A DNA stretch of 64,000 nucleotides from Erwinia psidii (GCF_003846135.1 NZ_RHHM01000008.1:124001-188000); one strand, 5' to 3'; counted from the first letter of the stretch, positions 43,436-54,122 are shown. Made by a program: numbers and translations. Notes: generated by a model not told the origin, from the sequence alone.

Positions 43436-44578
43436 ATGCGTAATGCCCCTTTTGCCTTCGCCATTGCTTTAGCCCTGATAACAACCTCGTTTGCCACTGA
43501 TGCGCAGTACGCTTATGTCGGCACTTATCAGCCCAATGGTGAAGGTATTTATCGCTTTCAGGTCAACCCGACTGACGGCGCGTTGCGTGAGAAAACGCTG
43601 GTCAGTCACCTTACCAATCCGGCCCAGCTCACCATCGATGCACGGGGAAAAACGCTGTACGCTGCCAGTGAAAGCGAAAAGGGCGTCGTCGTGGCGTATG
43701 CCATCGCCAAAGATGGCAGCCTTACCATGCTTAATCAGGTCAGTTCACAGGGTGCCGGGCCGGTCTTCCTGTCGCTGACGCCGAACGGTAAATTTCTACT
43801 GGTGGCGAATTACACCAGCGGCAGCATCGCGGTTCTGCCCGTGTTGGCAGATGGCCGACTGGCAGAGGCCAGTGATTCACGGCAGCACCAGGGGCCGGTG
43901 GGCTCTGCCCGGCCAGCGGCAGCGGCAGAAGGCAGCTTTGCCATCAGCGATCATAACGGTCCACATGCCCACATGATTGCCAGCGATCCCTCTGGCCAGT
44001 TTGTGTTCTCAACCGATCTGGGTTTGGATCGTATCTGGCAATATCGCCTGACCCAGGATGGCAAGTTACAGGCCAGCCAACCGGCGTGGATTGCCGCCTC
44101 CTCAGCCGGCGCCGGGCCACGCCATTTTGTCTTTCATCCGGGCGGTAAATCCCTGTACCTGATTAATGAAGAAGCCTCGACGCTGACCCGTTATCTGCTT
44201 GATGCCAGCAGCGGCACGCTTCATGAAGACAGCACCGTTTCGGCATTACCGGCGGGCTACAAAGGGACCAGTTTTGCCGCCGGGCTGGCGATCGATAAAG
44301 CGGGGAAGCATCTCTGGGTGGCGAATCGGTTGCATAACAGTATCGGGCATTTTGTGATTGAAGCTGATGGCAGACTAAAGCACAAAGACGATGTCTGGAC
44401 GCGGGGCGATTATCCGCGCACGCTTACCCTGTCAGCAGACGGCAAAACGCTCTATGCGCTTAACCAGCGCAGCGATAACGTCACCCGATTCCAGGTGGAT
44501 ACGGCCAGCGGGACGCTGTTATTTAGCGGGGATTACACGGCGGTCGGCGCCCCGTCGCAGCTGGTGCTGACGCCCTGA
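43436..44578 (+). CDS. Exported lactonase-family beta-propeller protein
   Basis: A 380-residue protein of the seven-bladed 6-phosphogluconolactonase-like (YbhE/PF10282) family. The signal peptide (about 1-21) predicts export, unlike cytoplasmic Pgl. Typical repeats are QYAYVGTYQPNGEGIYRF, NPAQLTIDARGKTLYAASE and GGKSLYLINEEASTLTRY. It could open a sugar lactone in the periplasm so that the acid can be taken up. It follows the aldolase after 63 bp with a GGGAGGA site. Confidence 0.8.
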   Translation: MRNAPFAFAIALALITTSFATDAQYAYVGTYQPNGEGIYRFQVNPTDGALREKTLVSHLTNPAQLTIDARGKTLYAASESEKGVVVAYAIAKDGSLTMLNQVSSQGAGPVFLSLTPNGKFLLVANYTSGSIAVLPVLADGRLAEASDSRQHQGPVGSARPAAAAEGSFAISDHNGPHAHMIASDPSGQFVFSTDLGLDRIWQYRLTQDGKLQASQPAWIAASSAGAGPRHFVFHPGGKSLYLINEEASTLTRYLLDASSGTLHEDSTVSALPAGYKGTSFAAGLAIDKAGKHLWVANRLHNSIGHFVIEADGRLKHKDDVWTRGDYPRTLTLSADGKTLYALNQRSDNVTRFQVDTASGTLLFSGDYTAVGAPSQLVLTP

Positions 44579-44645
44579 TGTTGTCGCGTGTGGCAACCGC
44601 AAACGTGAGATTTGCCTTTGATCGCTTTTCAATACAGGAACCGCC

Positions 44646-46556
44646 TTGAGATTTCCTAACCAACGCCTTGCCCAGCTGTTTGCCATGTTGCAAAACGAAA
44701 GTTTACCTCAGGATGAGCTGGCGCGACGCCTGGCTGTCTCCACACGCACCGTACGCACGGATATCACCACGCTGAATGAGCTACTGGCTGACTATGGCGT
44801 ACGTTTCGTGCTGAATCGTGGCACAGGCTATCAAATCCATATTCAGGACGCCATTCGCTACCGGCAGTTGCAGCAGCAGTCGCCCTCGCATTTGCGCGTG
44901 CCACGTACTTCGGCTGCACGGGTTCAGTATCTGTTAACGCGTTTTCTCACGTCTGCCTTTTCGTTAAAACTTGAAGATCTGGCTGATGAGTGGTTTGTCA
45001 GCCGCGCCACATTACAGGGAGATATGGCTGAAGTGAGGGAGTGGCTGGCGCGTTATCAGTTGGTCATTGAAACCCGACCGCGCTATGGCATGAAACTGTT
45101 TGGCCGTGAGGTGGCGGTGCGTACCTGCCTGACTGAGTTGCTTTACCAGATTGCGCAGGAGGATGCAGACGATCCATTGCTCCGGCTTGAAGCACTGAAC
45201 GGCGGGATGCTTGAAACGTTACAACCTCTGTTAAATCAGTGTTTCACCCGCTGCAATATTCGCCTTAACGATGACAGTGAATTTTACCTGCGGCTCTATT
45301 GCGCCGTGGCGGTGCGGCGCATCAGTGAGGGCTATCCACTGTCTGATTTCAGTGCAGACGACGTTGATGATGATGTGCGAGATGCGGCCCGACACATTAT
45401 CAACCTGATGCAGCCTGTCACCGGGAAGATAATCTCCCCGGCAGAGGAAGCCTACCTGCGGGTGAATATTGCTGCCCGTCGGGTGCTGGATATTGCGCCA
45501 AGCGCCATCAACCCGGATGACGGTGAGTCACTGGTGATTTACATCCTAAGTTATATCAACAGCCACTATAACTTTGATCTGCAGGGCGATGCGCAATTAC
45601 GCGCCGATCTGCTCACGCATATCAAAACCATGATCACCCGTGTACGTTATCAGATAAATATTCCCAATCCGCTGTTGGCGAATATTAAACAGCATTACCC
45701 GATGGCATGGGATGTGACGCTGGCAGCGGTTTCCAGCTGGGGAAAGTACACGCCTTATATCATCAGCGAGAACGAAATTGGTTTCCTGGTGCTGCATATC
45801 GGCGTTGGCCTGGAGCGTCACTATAATGTTGGTTACCAGCGTCACCCTAAAATACTGCTGGTGTGCGACACCGGGAATTCAACCGTACGGATGATCCAGG
45901 CGATGCTGTTGCGTAAGTATCCACAGGTGGTGGTCAGTCACATTGTGTCGCTGCGTGATTATGAACAGCAGGAGAATATTGAAGAGGATTTTGTGATCTC
46001 CACGGCGCGGTTAATTGAGAAAAATAAGCCGGTGGTCGTTATGTCTCCCTTCCCGACGGAGTATCAGCTGGAACAGATAGGTAAACAGGTGCTGGTGGAC
46101 CGCACGCGGCCCTATATGCTGGAGAAATTTTTTGATGCCGGCCACTTCCGCATCATTGACAGGCCAGTAAGGCAAACGGACCTTTTTCGTCTCCTCTGCG
46201 ATCAGCTGGAAGCAGAAGGGGTGGTGGATATTGATTTCTGTCCTTCTGTTGAGGAGCGTGAGGCGATAGTCAGCACCATGTTGGGAGAAGGTATCGCGTT
46301 GCCGCACTCTCTGGGATTGCTGGCGAAGAAAAGTGTGGTCTACACCGTACTTGCTCCACAAGGAATAGTCTGGGGGGACGAAACGGCATATGTGATTTTC
46401 CTGCTGGCAATCAGTAAAACCGAATACGAAGAAGCAATGGCGATTTACGATCTGTTTGTCACTTTTATGCGCGAAAGGGCAATGGTCAGACTGCGGGACA
46501 GTACGGATTTCTTAAGCTTTAAGGCTGTCGCGCTGGACTGCCTCAGCCGGATATAA
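44646..46556 (+). CDS. BglG/MtlR-type PRD transcriptional activator
   Basis: A 636-residue multidomain regulator: HTH_11 (about 4-60), Mga-like HTH (about 85-165), two PRD domains (about 170-400), an EIIB-like domain with Cys407 in LLVCDTGNSTVRM, and an EIIA-like domain with His554 in GIALPHSLG. Phosphorylation by phosphotransferase components normally controls such activators. It lies 67 bp after the lactonase gene on the same strand and most likely controls the cluster upstream. The start is TTG 44646 after AGGA. No phosphotransferase permease is in the cluster. Confidence 0.85.
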   Translation: MRFPNQRLAQLFAMLQNESLPQDELARRLAVSTRTVRTDITTLNELLADYGVRFVLNRGTGYQIHIQDAIRYRQLQQQSPSHLRVPRTSAARVQYLLTRFLTSAFSLKLEDLADEWFVSRATLQGDMAEVREWLARYQLVIETRPRYGMKLFGREVAVRTCLTELLYQIAQEDADDPLLRLEALNGGMLETLQPLLNQCFTRCNIRLNDDSEFYLRLYCAVAVRRISEGYPLSDFSADDVDDDVRDAARHIINLMQPVTGKIISPAEEAYLRVNIAARRVLDIAPSAINPDDGESLVIYILSYINSHYNFDLQGDAQLRADLLTHIKTMITRVRYQINIPNPLLANIKQHYPMAWDVTLAAVSSWGKYTPYIISENEIGFLVLHIGVGLERHYNVGYQRHPKILLVCDTGNSTVRMIQAMLLRKYPQVVVSHIVSLRDYEQQENIEEDFVISTARLIEKNKPVVVMSPFPTEYQLEQIGKQVLVDRTRPYMLEKFFDAGHFRIIDRPVRQTDLFRLLCDQLEAEGVVDIDFCPSVEEREAIVSTMLGEGIALPHSLGLLAKKSVVYTVLAPQGIVWGDETAYVIFLLAISKTEYEEAMAIYDLFVTFMRERAMVRLRDSTDFLSFKAVALDCLSRI

Positions 46557-46773
46557 AAAGCGATATGAGCCAGAAGCTGGTTTATTGCTTATATCAGATG
46601 CACACATTCTTAATGTGCTGAATAAGATAATGCACTATCTTAAGTGGAGTGAAATTTCATTTTTCTTCTCTTTTTAATTTACCTCTCTACAGGACTCTGC
46701 CAGAGTTCCACTTTTGTTATTCCATTAATACCTTTGTGAAAAGTTTGGTAAAATTAAATACTGAGAAGTATAG

Positions 46774-47846
46774 TTGTTTTTTTCTTTTAAAGCATCCGCC
46801 CACTATGATGATGCTTATTTCCATAGTGCCAATGATCCGTTTACGTATAAAAATAAATGGATGGCCGATATCAGGGATAATGTTCGGCTTAACGAGATGG
46901 CATTACCAGGAACGCATGACAGTGGAACTTATAAACGGTGGGAGCCGATGGTTGGCACACAGGTACTAACGATCCGAAAACAGTTGGATTATGGCATCCT
47001 GGTTCTGGATATCAGGATTAGACATACGGGTAACAAATTTGCACTTCATCATGGTAAAGTCTTTCTCAATATAATGTTTGATGATGTACTTAACCAGATA
47101 GAAAATTTTCTAAAGGAAAATCCAACGGAAACCGTCCTTTTTCGCCTGAAAGAGGATTGCCCGGCAAACAATAATAACACCCAAAAAATGTCGAAAACGC
47201 TGACGGACTATCTGGCAAAATCGCCCAGATACCTGAATACCTCCAACAGTGGCATTACGATGGGGGAGGCAAGAGGGAAATATATTATTCTGACAGATAA
47301 TTATAATTTCCGGGGATACCCTGGGTAAGGGCCATTACTCAGGATAACTATTTGATCGGGACAAACTGGGATCTTCACTGGAAATGGATGACAGTCAAAG
47401 AGCATCTTGATAAAGCGATAAATGGTTACAGCGATACTTTTTACATCAATCATCTTTCAGCATCTGGTGGATCATTCCCTTATTTTGTTGCAAGTGGACG
47501 TATATCAGCAGGCACATCTTCATCCCGTCTGGCTACCGGCCTGACGACGCCAGGCTGGAAAAACACTTACCCTTATTTTCCACGTGTTAATTTTTTTATC
47601 GGTATCTGTACCATTGCATTCGAAGGAACCAATATTCTTGCCCGTAATGAAACCAGAAAAATAAATGCGATAATTAAATTATCAAATATAATTAACAGTG
47701 TGCCTGTGAATATTTCAGTCAATAAAAAAGAGACTGTGAAAATAATGGTTGGTATTATTATGGCCGACTTTCCCGGAGAGTCATTGATTCAGGAAATAAT
47801 AAAAAATAACGTTAAATTAAAAAATAGCCCTGAAATTAACGGATAA
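46774..47846 (+). pseudogene. Frameshifted phosphatidylinositol-specific phospholipase C-like gene
   Basis: The first part (46774-47328) contains PI-PLC X-domain features: the first catalytic His in ALPGTHDSGTYKRW and the second in FALHHGK, with VLDIRIRH between. The frame ends at TAA 47326-47328. The rest continues in another frame from about 47319 (PWVRAITQDNYLIGTNWD...) to 47846, so one base appears lost in a C/G run near 47319. The N-terminus is also damaged: a TAG lies just before the first possible start and the expected signal peptide is not in frame. DNA is AT-rich, unlike the flanks. Confidence 0.75.
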
Positions 47847-47967
47847 TTAGATAAAGTCTGCTGAAGGAAAATACACTTTCATTATTTTATTTTTTTATCA
47901 GATATCCGTAACTGGCTTCTCCGGCTACGAATTTTTTGTCTAAAGAACCTCTTCAGCCAGTTATTAA

Positions 47968-48464
47968 CCCCCTTTTGATTTGTTAAAACACCTTGCGATT
48001 TGGCAATGGCAAGAATCAAACAAGAAATCAAAAAGGGGGACCAATGGGTGACGAAAAGCGCCTGACGCACACCCGATGGAACGGTAACTATCACATAGTT
48101 TTTGCTCCGAAGTACCGAAGACAGGTATTTTACGGTGAAAAACGCAGAACAACAGGCAGCATATTAAGAAAACTGTGTAAATGGAAAAGCGTGAACATTC
48201 TGCAGGCGAGTTAATATCCATATGCTTGTGGAGAGCCTGCTGAAGATGAGTATGTCGGGATTAATAAGGTATCTGAAAGGGAAGAGTAGCCTGATGCTTT
48301 ATGAGCCGTTTGGTTATCTGAAATTCAAATACAGGAACAGGGAATTCTGGTGCAAAGGATATGACGCCTACACGGTAGGTAAGAACGCAGGGAAGATCCG
48401 GGAACACATAAAACACCCGCTGGAGCAGGATAAACTAACAGTTATCAATCCCGTATCCGGGTAG
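47968..48464 (+). mobile_element. Decayed IS200 (IS200/IS605 family)
   Basis: The left part has an inverted repeat, CCCCCTTTTGATTT (47968-47981) against AAATCAAAAAGGGGG (48025-48039), which matches the terminator-like hairpin at the left end of IS200. The transposase remnant follows. Exact element ends are not determined, since this family has no terminal inverted repeats or target duplication. Confidence 0.8.
48044..48464 (+). pseudogene. tnpA: Inactivated IS200 transposase TnpA
   Basis: The first 56 codons (MGDEKRLTHTRWNGNYHIVF...) match IS200 TnpA, then TAA at 48212-48214. The remainder (48222-48464) runs in another frame with LIRYLKGKSSLMLYE, FKYRNREFWCKGYDAYTVGK. The metal-binding HUH motif is broken: where HIHM is expected the sequence reads NIHM. 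The catalytic-tyrosine region is altered too (YDAYTVGKNAGKI). It cannot be active. Confidence 0.88.
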
Positions 48465-48545
48465 CCTGTTTACGGGCCGTAAGTAATCCAGAGATGCAAA
48501 TGTCAGATAGCAAAGCGCTGCTGGCAGGAGAGCCTTATGGCAGTG

Positions 48546-48569
48546 AAAAACCTCCGGCTATACCGGAGG
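48546..48569 (-). terminator. Terminator of the dolP transcription unit
   Basis: On the minus strand CCTCCGG-5 nt-CCGGAGG followed by five T residues, about 42 bp after the dolP stop codon. Confidence 0.88.
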
Positions 48570-48610
48570 ATATTTATTACGGCCAGCTGATATTGGCCTG
48601 AGCCCGACGA

Positions 48611-49183
48611 CTACTTCAGAATAGTGAACGCCGTGGTAACATGCTTCACGCCATTTACCCGACTGGCAATGTCGGCAGCTGCTTTGCCTTCTGCATCCGT
48701 TACCAGACCCAGCAGGAACACTTCACCATTTTCGGTGGTCACCTTCACATTGGATGATTTCACCTGGTCGCTTGCTAACAGCTGTGAGCGGACCTTGGTG
48801 GTAATCCATGTATCGGAAGACGCAGTGCCAAAGCTGGCTTTATCGGTGGTACGGATCTCATTATAGACTTCGGTAGCACCGTCAACGCCCAGGGTAATTT
48901 GTTTGGCGCGGCTGGCAATGGTGGCGTCAGGTGCCTGGCCAGTTAACAACACTTTTCCCTGGTAGGCGGTAGCGACAATGTGTGCATCCGTTTTGATCTG
49001 CTGATCTTTGGACAGCGCGTTGCTGACACGCAGTTCAAGCGTACCATCGTCCACCTGTGTGCCTACCGTCCGGGGATCGGAGGCGGTCTTGGTTGCCACT
49101 GCGGCACTGCCAATAACGGCTGCCACACAGCCCTGTAACATCAGCGCGGTAAACACCACGGCAATAGTGGGTAATGCCTTCAT
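48611..49183 (-). CDS. dolP: Outer membrane lipoprotein DolP (YraP)
   Basis: A 190-residue lipoprotein with a lipobox LQGC (Cys19) and two BON domains (about 47-115 and 124-190). It contributes to outer membrane integrity and division-site amidase control in E. coli. VDDGTLELRVSNALSKDQQI and DTWITTKVRSQLLASDQVKS are nearly as in E. coli. It lies 11 bp after diaA, likely in one operon. Confidence 0.95.
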   Translation of the reverse strand: MKALPTIAVVFTALMLQGCVAAVIGSAAVATKTASDPRTVGTQVDDGTLELRVSNALSKDQQIKTDAHIVATAYQGKVLLTGQAPDATIASRAKQITLGVDGATEVYNEIRTTDKASFGTASSDTWITTKVRSQLLASDQVKSSNVKVTTENGEVFLLGLVTDAEGKAAADIASRVNGVKHVTTAFTILK

Positions 49184-49194
49184 TTCAGCTCCTT

Positions 49195-49785
49195 TTATAC
49201 GTCCTGGTGGGGAAACAAGGTGTTATCAATTAAATCGCACAGGCAATTCACGGTCAGCATATGCATTTCCTGAATTCTTGCGCTGCGATGTGAGGGGATG
49301 CGAATTTCAACGTCCTGTGGCCCTAACAGGCCCGCCAGCTCGCCGCCGTCATGTCCGGTGAGCGCAATAATGGTCATATCGCGCGTTACCGCTGCTTCCA
49401 GCGCCTTGACAATTTCCCGGCTGTTACCGCGTGTGGAGATAGCCAGCAAAATATCACCTGCATTACCCAGGGCCCGCACCTGTTTGGCATACACCTCTTC
49501 ATGTATGCGATCGTTGCCAATTGCTGTCAGTAGCACGTTATCCGCACTGAGGGCAATCGCTGGCAAGCTGGGCCGTTCAGTTTCGAAGCGGTTAATCATA
49601 CTGGCCGCAAAATGCTGGGCATTAGCGCTGGACGTACCATTGCCGCAGCTCAGAATTTTGTTACCGTTCAGCAGTGACTGAACCATGGTCATCGCCGCCC
49701 GTGATATTGCATCCGGTAACGCTTCCGCTGCGGCAATCTGCGTTTGAATACTCTCGGTAAAACAGACTTTAATTCTCTCCAGCAC
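49195..49785 (-). CDS. diaA: DnaA initiator-associating protein DiaA
   Basis: A 196-residue SIS-domain protein that binds DnaA and promotes timely initiation at ori[21 protein letters not shown] (about 44-63) and [16 protein letters not shown] (about 109-124) mark the sugar-isomerase fold. GTG 49785 is chosen because it gives the exact E. coli length and AGGTGA precedes it; a TTG seven codons upstream keeps the frame open. Confidence 0.93.
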   Translation of the reverse strand: MLERIKVCFTESIQTQIAAAEALPDAISRAAMTMVQSLLNGNKILSCGNGTSSANAQHFAASMINRFETERPSLPAIALSADNVLLTAIGNDRIHEEVYAKQVRALGNAGDILLAISTRGNSREIVKALEAAVTRDMTIIALTGHDGGELAGLLGPQDVEIRIPSHRSARIQEMHMLTVNCLCDLIDNTLFPHQDV

Positions 49786-49817
49786 TTCTTTCACCTGGTC
49801 AGTCAATGACAGAGCCG

Positions 49818-50210
49818 TTACTCCGCCGGGAAAGCATTGGGTAGCCAGTCGGTGTTCGCGCCGGTTACGGCGATCACATCAAAGCGACAGTCTGCGGTTT
49901 CCAGGCTTTCACCCTGACGTTGCAGCCACAACGCGGCCGCTTTTAACAGCTTCTGTTGCTTGCTGCGGTCAACACTGGCTGCCGCGCCGCCGAATAAGGC
50001 ATTACGACGATAGCGAACCTCAACAAAAACCCAGCTCGTTTTATCCCGCATAATCAGGTCGATTTCTCCGACCCGGAAGCGAACATTCGCCGCGACAAAA
50101 GTCAGGCCGGCTTGTTCCAGCAGGTAGCGGGCATGCCGTTCGCAGTCCGCTCCTGTTTGCTGCCTGCTCAGGAAACCGGAACGATTTGCCCCTGATGATA
50201 CTGGCTCCAT
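49818..50210 (-). CDS. yraN: YraN family endonuclease-like protein (UPF0102)
   Basis: A 130-residue restriction-endonuclease-fold protein with the PD-(D/E)XK-like signature GEIDLIM ... VFVEVRYR (about 48-70). Function is unknown; other members are linked to DNA uptake or repair. The N-terminus overlaps the 3' end of lpoA by 43 bp at the chosen ATG (50210). Order lpoA-yraN-diaA-dolP is as in E. coli. Confidence 0.9.
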   Translation of the reverse strand: MEPVSSGANRSGFLSRQQTGADCERHARYLLEQAGLTFVAANVRFRVGEIDLIMRDKTSWVFVEVRYRRNALFGGAAASVDRSKQQKLLKAAALWLQRQGESLETADCRFDVIAVTGANTDWLPNAFPAE

Positions 50211-52228
50211 ATCAACTTCCTGTTGATCACACAATCCGTTGTGGCACTCAGGTTGCCTGTTGCCCCTTTCAGCTGGAAGCCCGGCATCTGGCGGATATCG
50301 TTAAAGTGGTTAGCCAGTGTCCAGGCATCGACACCCATCGCATACAGCCGCACCAGTGAGTAGTCATTTTTAAAGGTTTTTGCTGCCTGCTGTAACAGTG
50401 CCGGCTGGCTGCCTGTCAGCAGCGGCGCGTCACTGAATTGTAAACCTTCCATCTCCAGACGGTAGTCCGGGCCTGCACCGGCCTGGAAGCTGCGTGAGCT
50501 GGCGTACATTTGTACCATGTTACGGCTACTGACGCGCATTGAGATCATAGGCTTAATCAGCTCCATCTCATCCTGGGTGGCGACGATGTAAACCGAATCC
50601 ACGTTACCAGCGCTACCCGTCACGGCCGTTTGTGAGCCGGTTACCGGTGCCGGGATGGTGAGCCCTGCGACCGTTACCCCCTGAGGCTGCTCCGTCTGAA
50701 TTGCGATCGGTGTACCACTTAAACTCAGACCTGCACCGCTATTAATTCCCTGTTTCAATTCTGCCGTTGAACCAAACTGCTGTTGCAACACGGTGCTACC
50801 GCCCAGCTTTTGCCACTCTGTTGCAAAGGCTTTGCTAACACGGTCGCCCAGTGAACTGCGTGGCGCCATCAACAATGGCGTTCGTTTGCCCTGATCCCAC
50901 ATATGATGAGCTGCATCACGCGCTTCGTCTTCAGGAGAAAGCGCAAAATAGCAAAGATTCGGATGGTTCTGTACTGATTCCGGTTCGTTGAGCGCCAGAA
51001 TATTCAGCGGTGTTTGTACTGAAGCCAGCTGCTCAACGTGATTTTTCAGCAGGGGGCCCACCACCAGCGTGGCGCCGTCTTTCTGCGCTTGTGCCAGAAC
51101 CTGATCGATTGGCTGGCTACTGGTATCGTAAATCTGCACCTGCGTCGAACTGGAAGGGGGGGCTATCGCTGTATTGCTGCCCTGCGTGGCTGGTTGCTCC
51201 ACGCCTGCAACAGGGCTTGCCGCTGGAGAAGCGGTGGCAGGGTCCGTTGTGGGCGCTGCCACCGGATTGCCCGCGCTGCCGGGCGCCGCATTTGACGTGG
51301 CGTTTATCGCTGCGGTGTTTCCGTCACCAGGTTGCGCCACGGTGGGGGCGGAGACCTGCGTCAGCACGCCGTTTTTGGCGTCGTTAAAACCCTGCTGGAT
51401 GGCATTGGCAAAAACCTGTGCCTGGCCACTCAGCGGCAGCAGTAGTGCGATTTTACCCATTGAGGATGGCTGGAAGCTATGCACCTGACTGAGCGCTGTC
51501 GGCAACATTTTGGCCGCCGGATTATACGGATAGCGCGTCTGCCAGTCGCTGATACCTGCTTTCAGTAGGTTCGGATCGTTGCTGTTGGCTTTGAAAACAC
51601 TAAGCAGATCGAGCCAACCCTGGAGAGTATTTTCATTGGCATTGATCACCAGGCTGTTAATCTGATCCGGCGTCATTTGCATCAGTACCTGCCAGGTGGC
51701 GTCAATATTTTTTTGCCTGTCAGCTGGATTTTGTAGCAAAGGTTCCTGGGCGATCCAGGCGCGCAGAACGTTCAGAGAGGGACGCCCACCACTTGCAGCA
51801 ATCTGTAATGAATAGTAACGCGCCTGCTGCTCTTTCGACAGTGAGCTGGCGTCAATCTGCTGCAACAGCTGGTTTGCACTGTCCGGGTCATTCTGGCTAA
51901 TTTTTAACTGAGCCTGTAACAGTAGTGCTTCCTGGCGTTGTGTATCGTTCAGTTTTTGTGGAAGCCGCGTAACCTGGTCACTGGCATCAGGAATTTTCCC
52001 TTCTTTTAACAGCGCCCTGATCGCGAGTAATTGCCAGTCAACCTTGTTATCATCTGAACTTTGTTGCATCTGTTGCAGGTAATAGTCGGAGGTGCCTGAA
52101 GCTGCACCCTGAACATTCACCGTAGGGGTTTGGGGGCTTTGACCTGTACACCCGGCAAAAATCAGGGCGGCCAGCAGAACAGGCAGGCCGCGCCCTGTTT
52201 TTTTAAAAATGACTTTCGAAGGAAGCAT
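50168..52228 (-). CDS. lpoA: Penicillin-binding protein 1A activator LpoA
   Basis: A 686-residue outer membrane lipoprotein that reaches through the murein to stimulate PBP1A. Lipobox FAGC (Cys27). The N-terminal TPR-like domain spans about 35-255, and a periplasmic-binding-protein-like C-domain follows, interrupted by a low-complexity Ala/Pro/Thr/Ser-rich segment at about 300-370 and a second insert near 520-550. It is divergent from rsmI, with 62 bp between starts. Confidence 0.95.
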   Translation of the reverse strand: MLPSKVIFKKTGRGLPVLLAALIFAGCTGQSPQTPTVNVQGAASGTSDYYLQQMQQSSDDNKVDWQLLAIRALLKEGKIPDASDQVTRLPQKLNDTQRQEALLLQAQLKISQNDPDSANQLLQQIDASSLSKEQQARYYSLQIAASGGRPSLNVLRAWIAQEPLLQNPADRQKNIDATWQVLMQMTPDQINSLVINANENTLQGWLDLLSVFKANSNDPNLLKAGISDWQTRYPYNPAAKMLPTALSQVHSFQPSSMGKIALLLPLSGQAQVFANAIQQGFNDAKNGVLTQVSAPTVAQPGDGNTAAINATSNAAPGSAGNPVAAPTTDPATASPAASPVAGVEQPATQGSNTAIAPPSSSTQVQIYDTSSQPIDQVLAQAQKDGATLVVGPLLKNHVEQLASVQTPLNILALNEPESVQNHPNLCYFALSPEDEARDAAHHMWDQGKRTPLLMAPRSSLGDRVSKAFATEWQKLGGSTVLQQQFGSTAELKQGINSGAGLSLSGTPIAIQTEQPQGVTVAGLTIPAPVTGSQTAVTGSAGNVDSVYIVATQDEMELIKPMISMRVSSRNMVQMYASSRSFQAGAGPDYRLEMEGLQFSDAPLLTGSQPALLQQAAKTFKNDYSLVRLYAMGVDAWTLANHFNDIRQMPGFQLKGATGNLSATTDCVINRKLIWSQYHQGQIVPVS

Positions 52229-52290
52229 ACTGTATCCAGTGATGTTTTTTTCAAGATGCTCAATATTAAATCGCTAAACCGGATCAAACA

Positions 52291-53148
52291 ATGAAACAAC
52301 GCGAAGAGATTTCTGCCAGCACGCTTTATATTGTGCCGACGCCGATCGGCAACCTGGGCGATATCACCCAGCGCGCTCTGGAGGTGCTGGCAAATGTCGA
52401 TCTGATCGCAGCGGAAGATACACGTCATACCGGCCTGTTGCTACAACATTTCGCCATCAATGCGCGACTGTTCGCATTACATGATCACAACGAGCAACAG
52501 AAGGCTGAAACCTTGCTGGCCAGGCTACAGGATGGGCAATGCATCGCGCTGGTGTCTGATGCCGGGACGCCTTTGATAAACGATCCTGGCTACCATCTGG
52601 TCCGTCTTTGCCGTGAGGCGGGTATCAATGTGGTGCCACTGCCGGGAGCCTGTGCCGCTATTACAGCATTAAGCGCCGCCGGGCTTCCGTCTGATCGATT
52701 CTGTTACGAAGGATTTTTGCCCGCAAAAAGCAAAGGTCGCCGCGATGTGCTGCTAGCACTTGAACAGGAGCCACGCACGCTGATTTTTTATGAATCAACT
52801 CACCGACTACTGGAAAGTTTGCAGGATATGGTATCCGTGTGGGGTGCCGAACGCTATGTCGTGCTGGCGCGGGAAATAACCAAAACCTGGGAATCGATTC
52901 AGGGTGCGCCAGTGGCAGAGTTGCTTGCCTGGGTGCAGGAAGATGAAAATCGCCGCAAGGGCGAGATGGTGCTGATTGTCGAGGGGTTTCATGCCAAAGA
53001 GGATGCCCTACCACCGGAGGCGCTGCGCACGCTGGCATTGTTACAAAAAGAGCTGCCGTTAAAAAAGGCCGCTCAGTTGACGGCTGAGATTCATGCGGTG
53101 AAAAAGAACGCGCTTTATAAGTATGCCCTGGAGCAGCACGAGGGGTGA
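52291..53148 (+). CDS. rsmI: 16S rRNA (cytidine-1402-2'-O)-methyltransferase RsmI
   Basis: A 285-residue SAM-dependent tetrapyrrole-methylase-fold enzyme that methylates C1402 in the decoding centre. [20 protein letters not shown] (about 11-30), [11 protein letters not shown] and [18 protein letters not shown] are diagnostic. It is divergent from lpoA, as in E. coli, and rnpB follows 32 bp downstream. Confidence 0.96.
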   Translation: MKQREEISASTLYIVPTPIGNLGDITQRALEVLANVDLIAAEDTRHTGLLLQHFAINARLFALHDHNEQQKAETLLARLQDGQCIALVSDAGTPLINDPGYHLVRLCREAGINVVPLPGACAAITALSAAGLPSDRFCYEGFLPAKSKGRRDVLLALEQEPRTLIFYESTHRLLESLQDMVSVWGAERYVVLAREITKTWESIQGAPVAELLAWVQEDENRRKGEMVLIVEGFHAKEDALPPEALRTLALLQKELPLKKAAQLTAEIHAVKKNALYKYALEQHEG

Positions 53149-53180
53149 CAAACCGCGTGAAATACCCTATCATCCGCGGC

Positions 53181-53557
<377 letters not shown>

Positions 53558-53825
53558 ACTTATTTAAAAACAATACGTTGGTGTGTCTCAGGTGCTCATA
53601 AGCAAAATGGGATACACCAACGGTTGTTACATCCCCAACACATTCCGCCGAAACGACATTTACTGTGTCTGTTATCGCCTGTCCGAACGCCTGTTTTTTC
53701 GCTGCTTTTTAGAAACTGATAGCCCTCGCCGTTGCCGGTTCATCATTTCTCCACCCAGTCCGTACATATCGCTCCTCCGACCTGGTAGGACAGGGAGTGA
53801 ACAACTTCTCAGGATGATTGGAACA
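53558..53825. other. Unexplained stretch downstream of rnpB
   Basis: A 268-bp region that is open in one plus frame (from 53583), but the translated sequence is rich in Arg, Cys and Pro without recognisable structure. I see no attachment-site repeat of rnpB in it. Confidence 0.4.
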
Positions 53826-54122
53826 ATGAAGAAACTAACGACGCAGGATATTGATTTATTCGTGGCTGGCATGAATGCCGAACTTCTGCAATATGTTGAG
53901 GATATTCCGGGCGAAGCACGAGCAGAGCGAATAAACAATGAAGAACCTACGCCGATAGAGATCAGAGAAGTGTGCTCCTCTTTCTTTCAGCAACCTTATC
54001 AAGATGTTCTTTTCGGCGGTGATGAATCAGGCGCGGAAAATTACTTCACGTGGGCACTGTTGTCTTGTAGTGATGTGATGGACGCCTTTTCCCAACGCAG
54101 TCAGTGCCATATTTTTTACTGA
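53826..54122 (+). CDS. Hypothetical acidic protein next to rnpB
   Basis: A 98-residue acidic protein (MKKLTTQDIDLFVAGMNAEL...) that I do not recognise. It is predicted to be soluble and largely helical, with a second half FFQQPYQDVLFGGDESGAEN. ATG 53826 follows AGGATGATTGG. It stands alone on the plus strand between rnpB and the minus-strand gene cluster. Its size and acidity would fit an immunity protein or antitoxin, but nothing in the sequence proves that. It may also be a fragment. Confidence 0.4.
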   Translation: MKKLTTQDIDLFVAGMNAELLQYVEDIPGEARAERINNEEPTPIEIREVCSSFFQQPYQDVLFGGDESGAENYFTWALLSCSDVMDAFSQRSQCHIFY

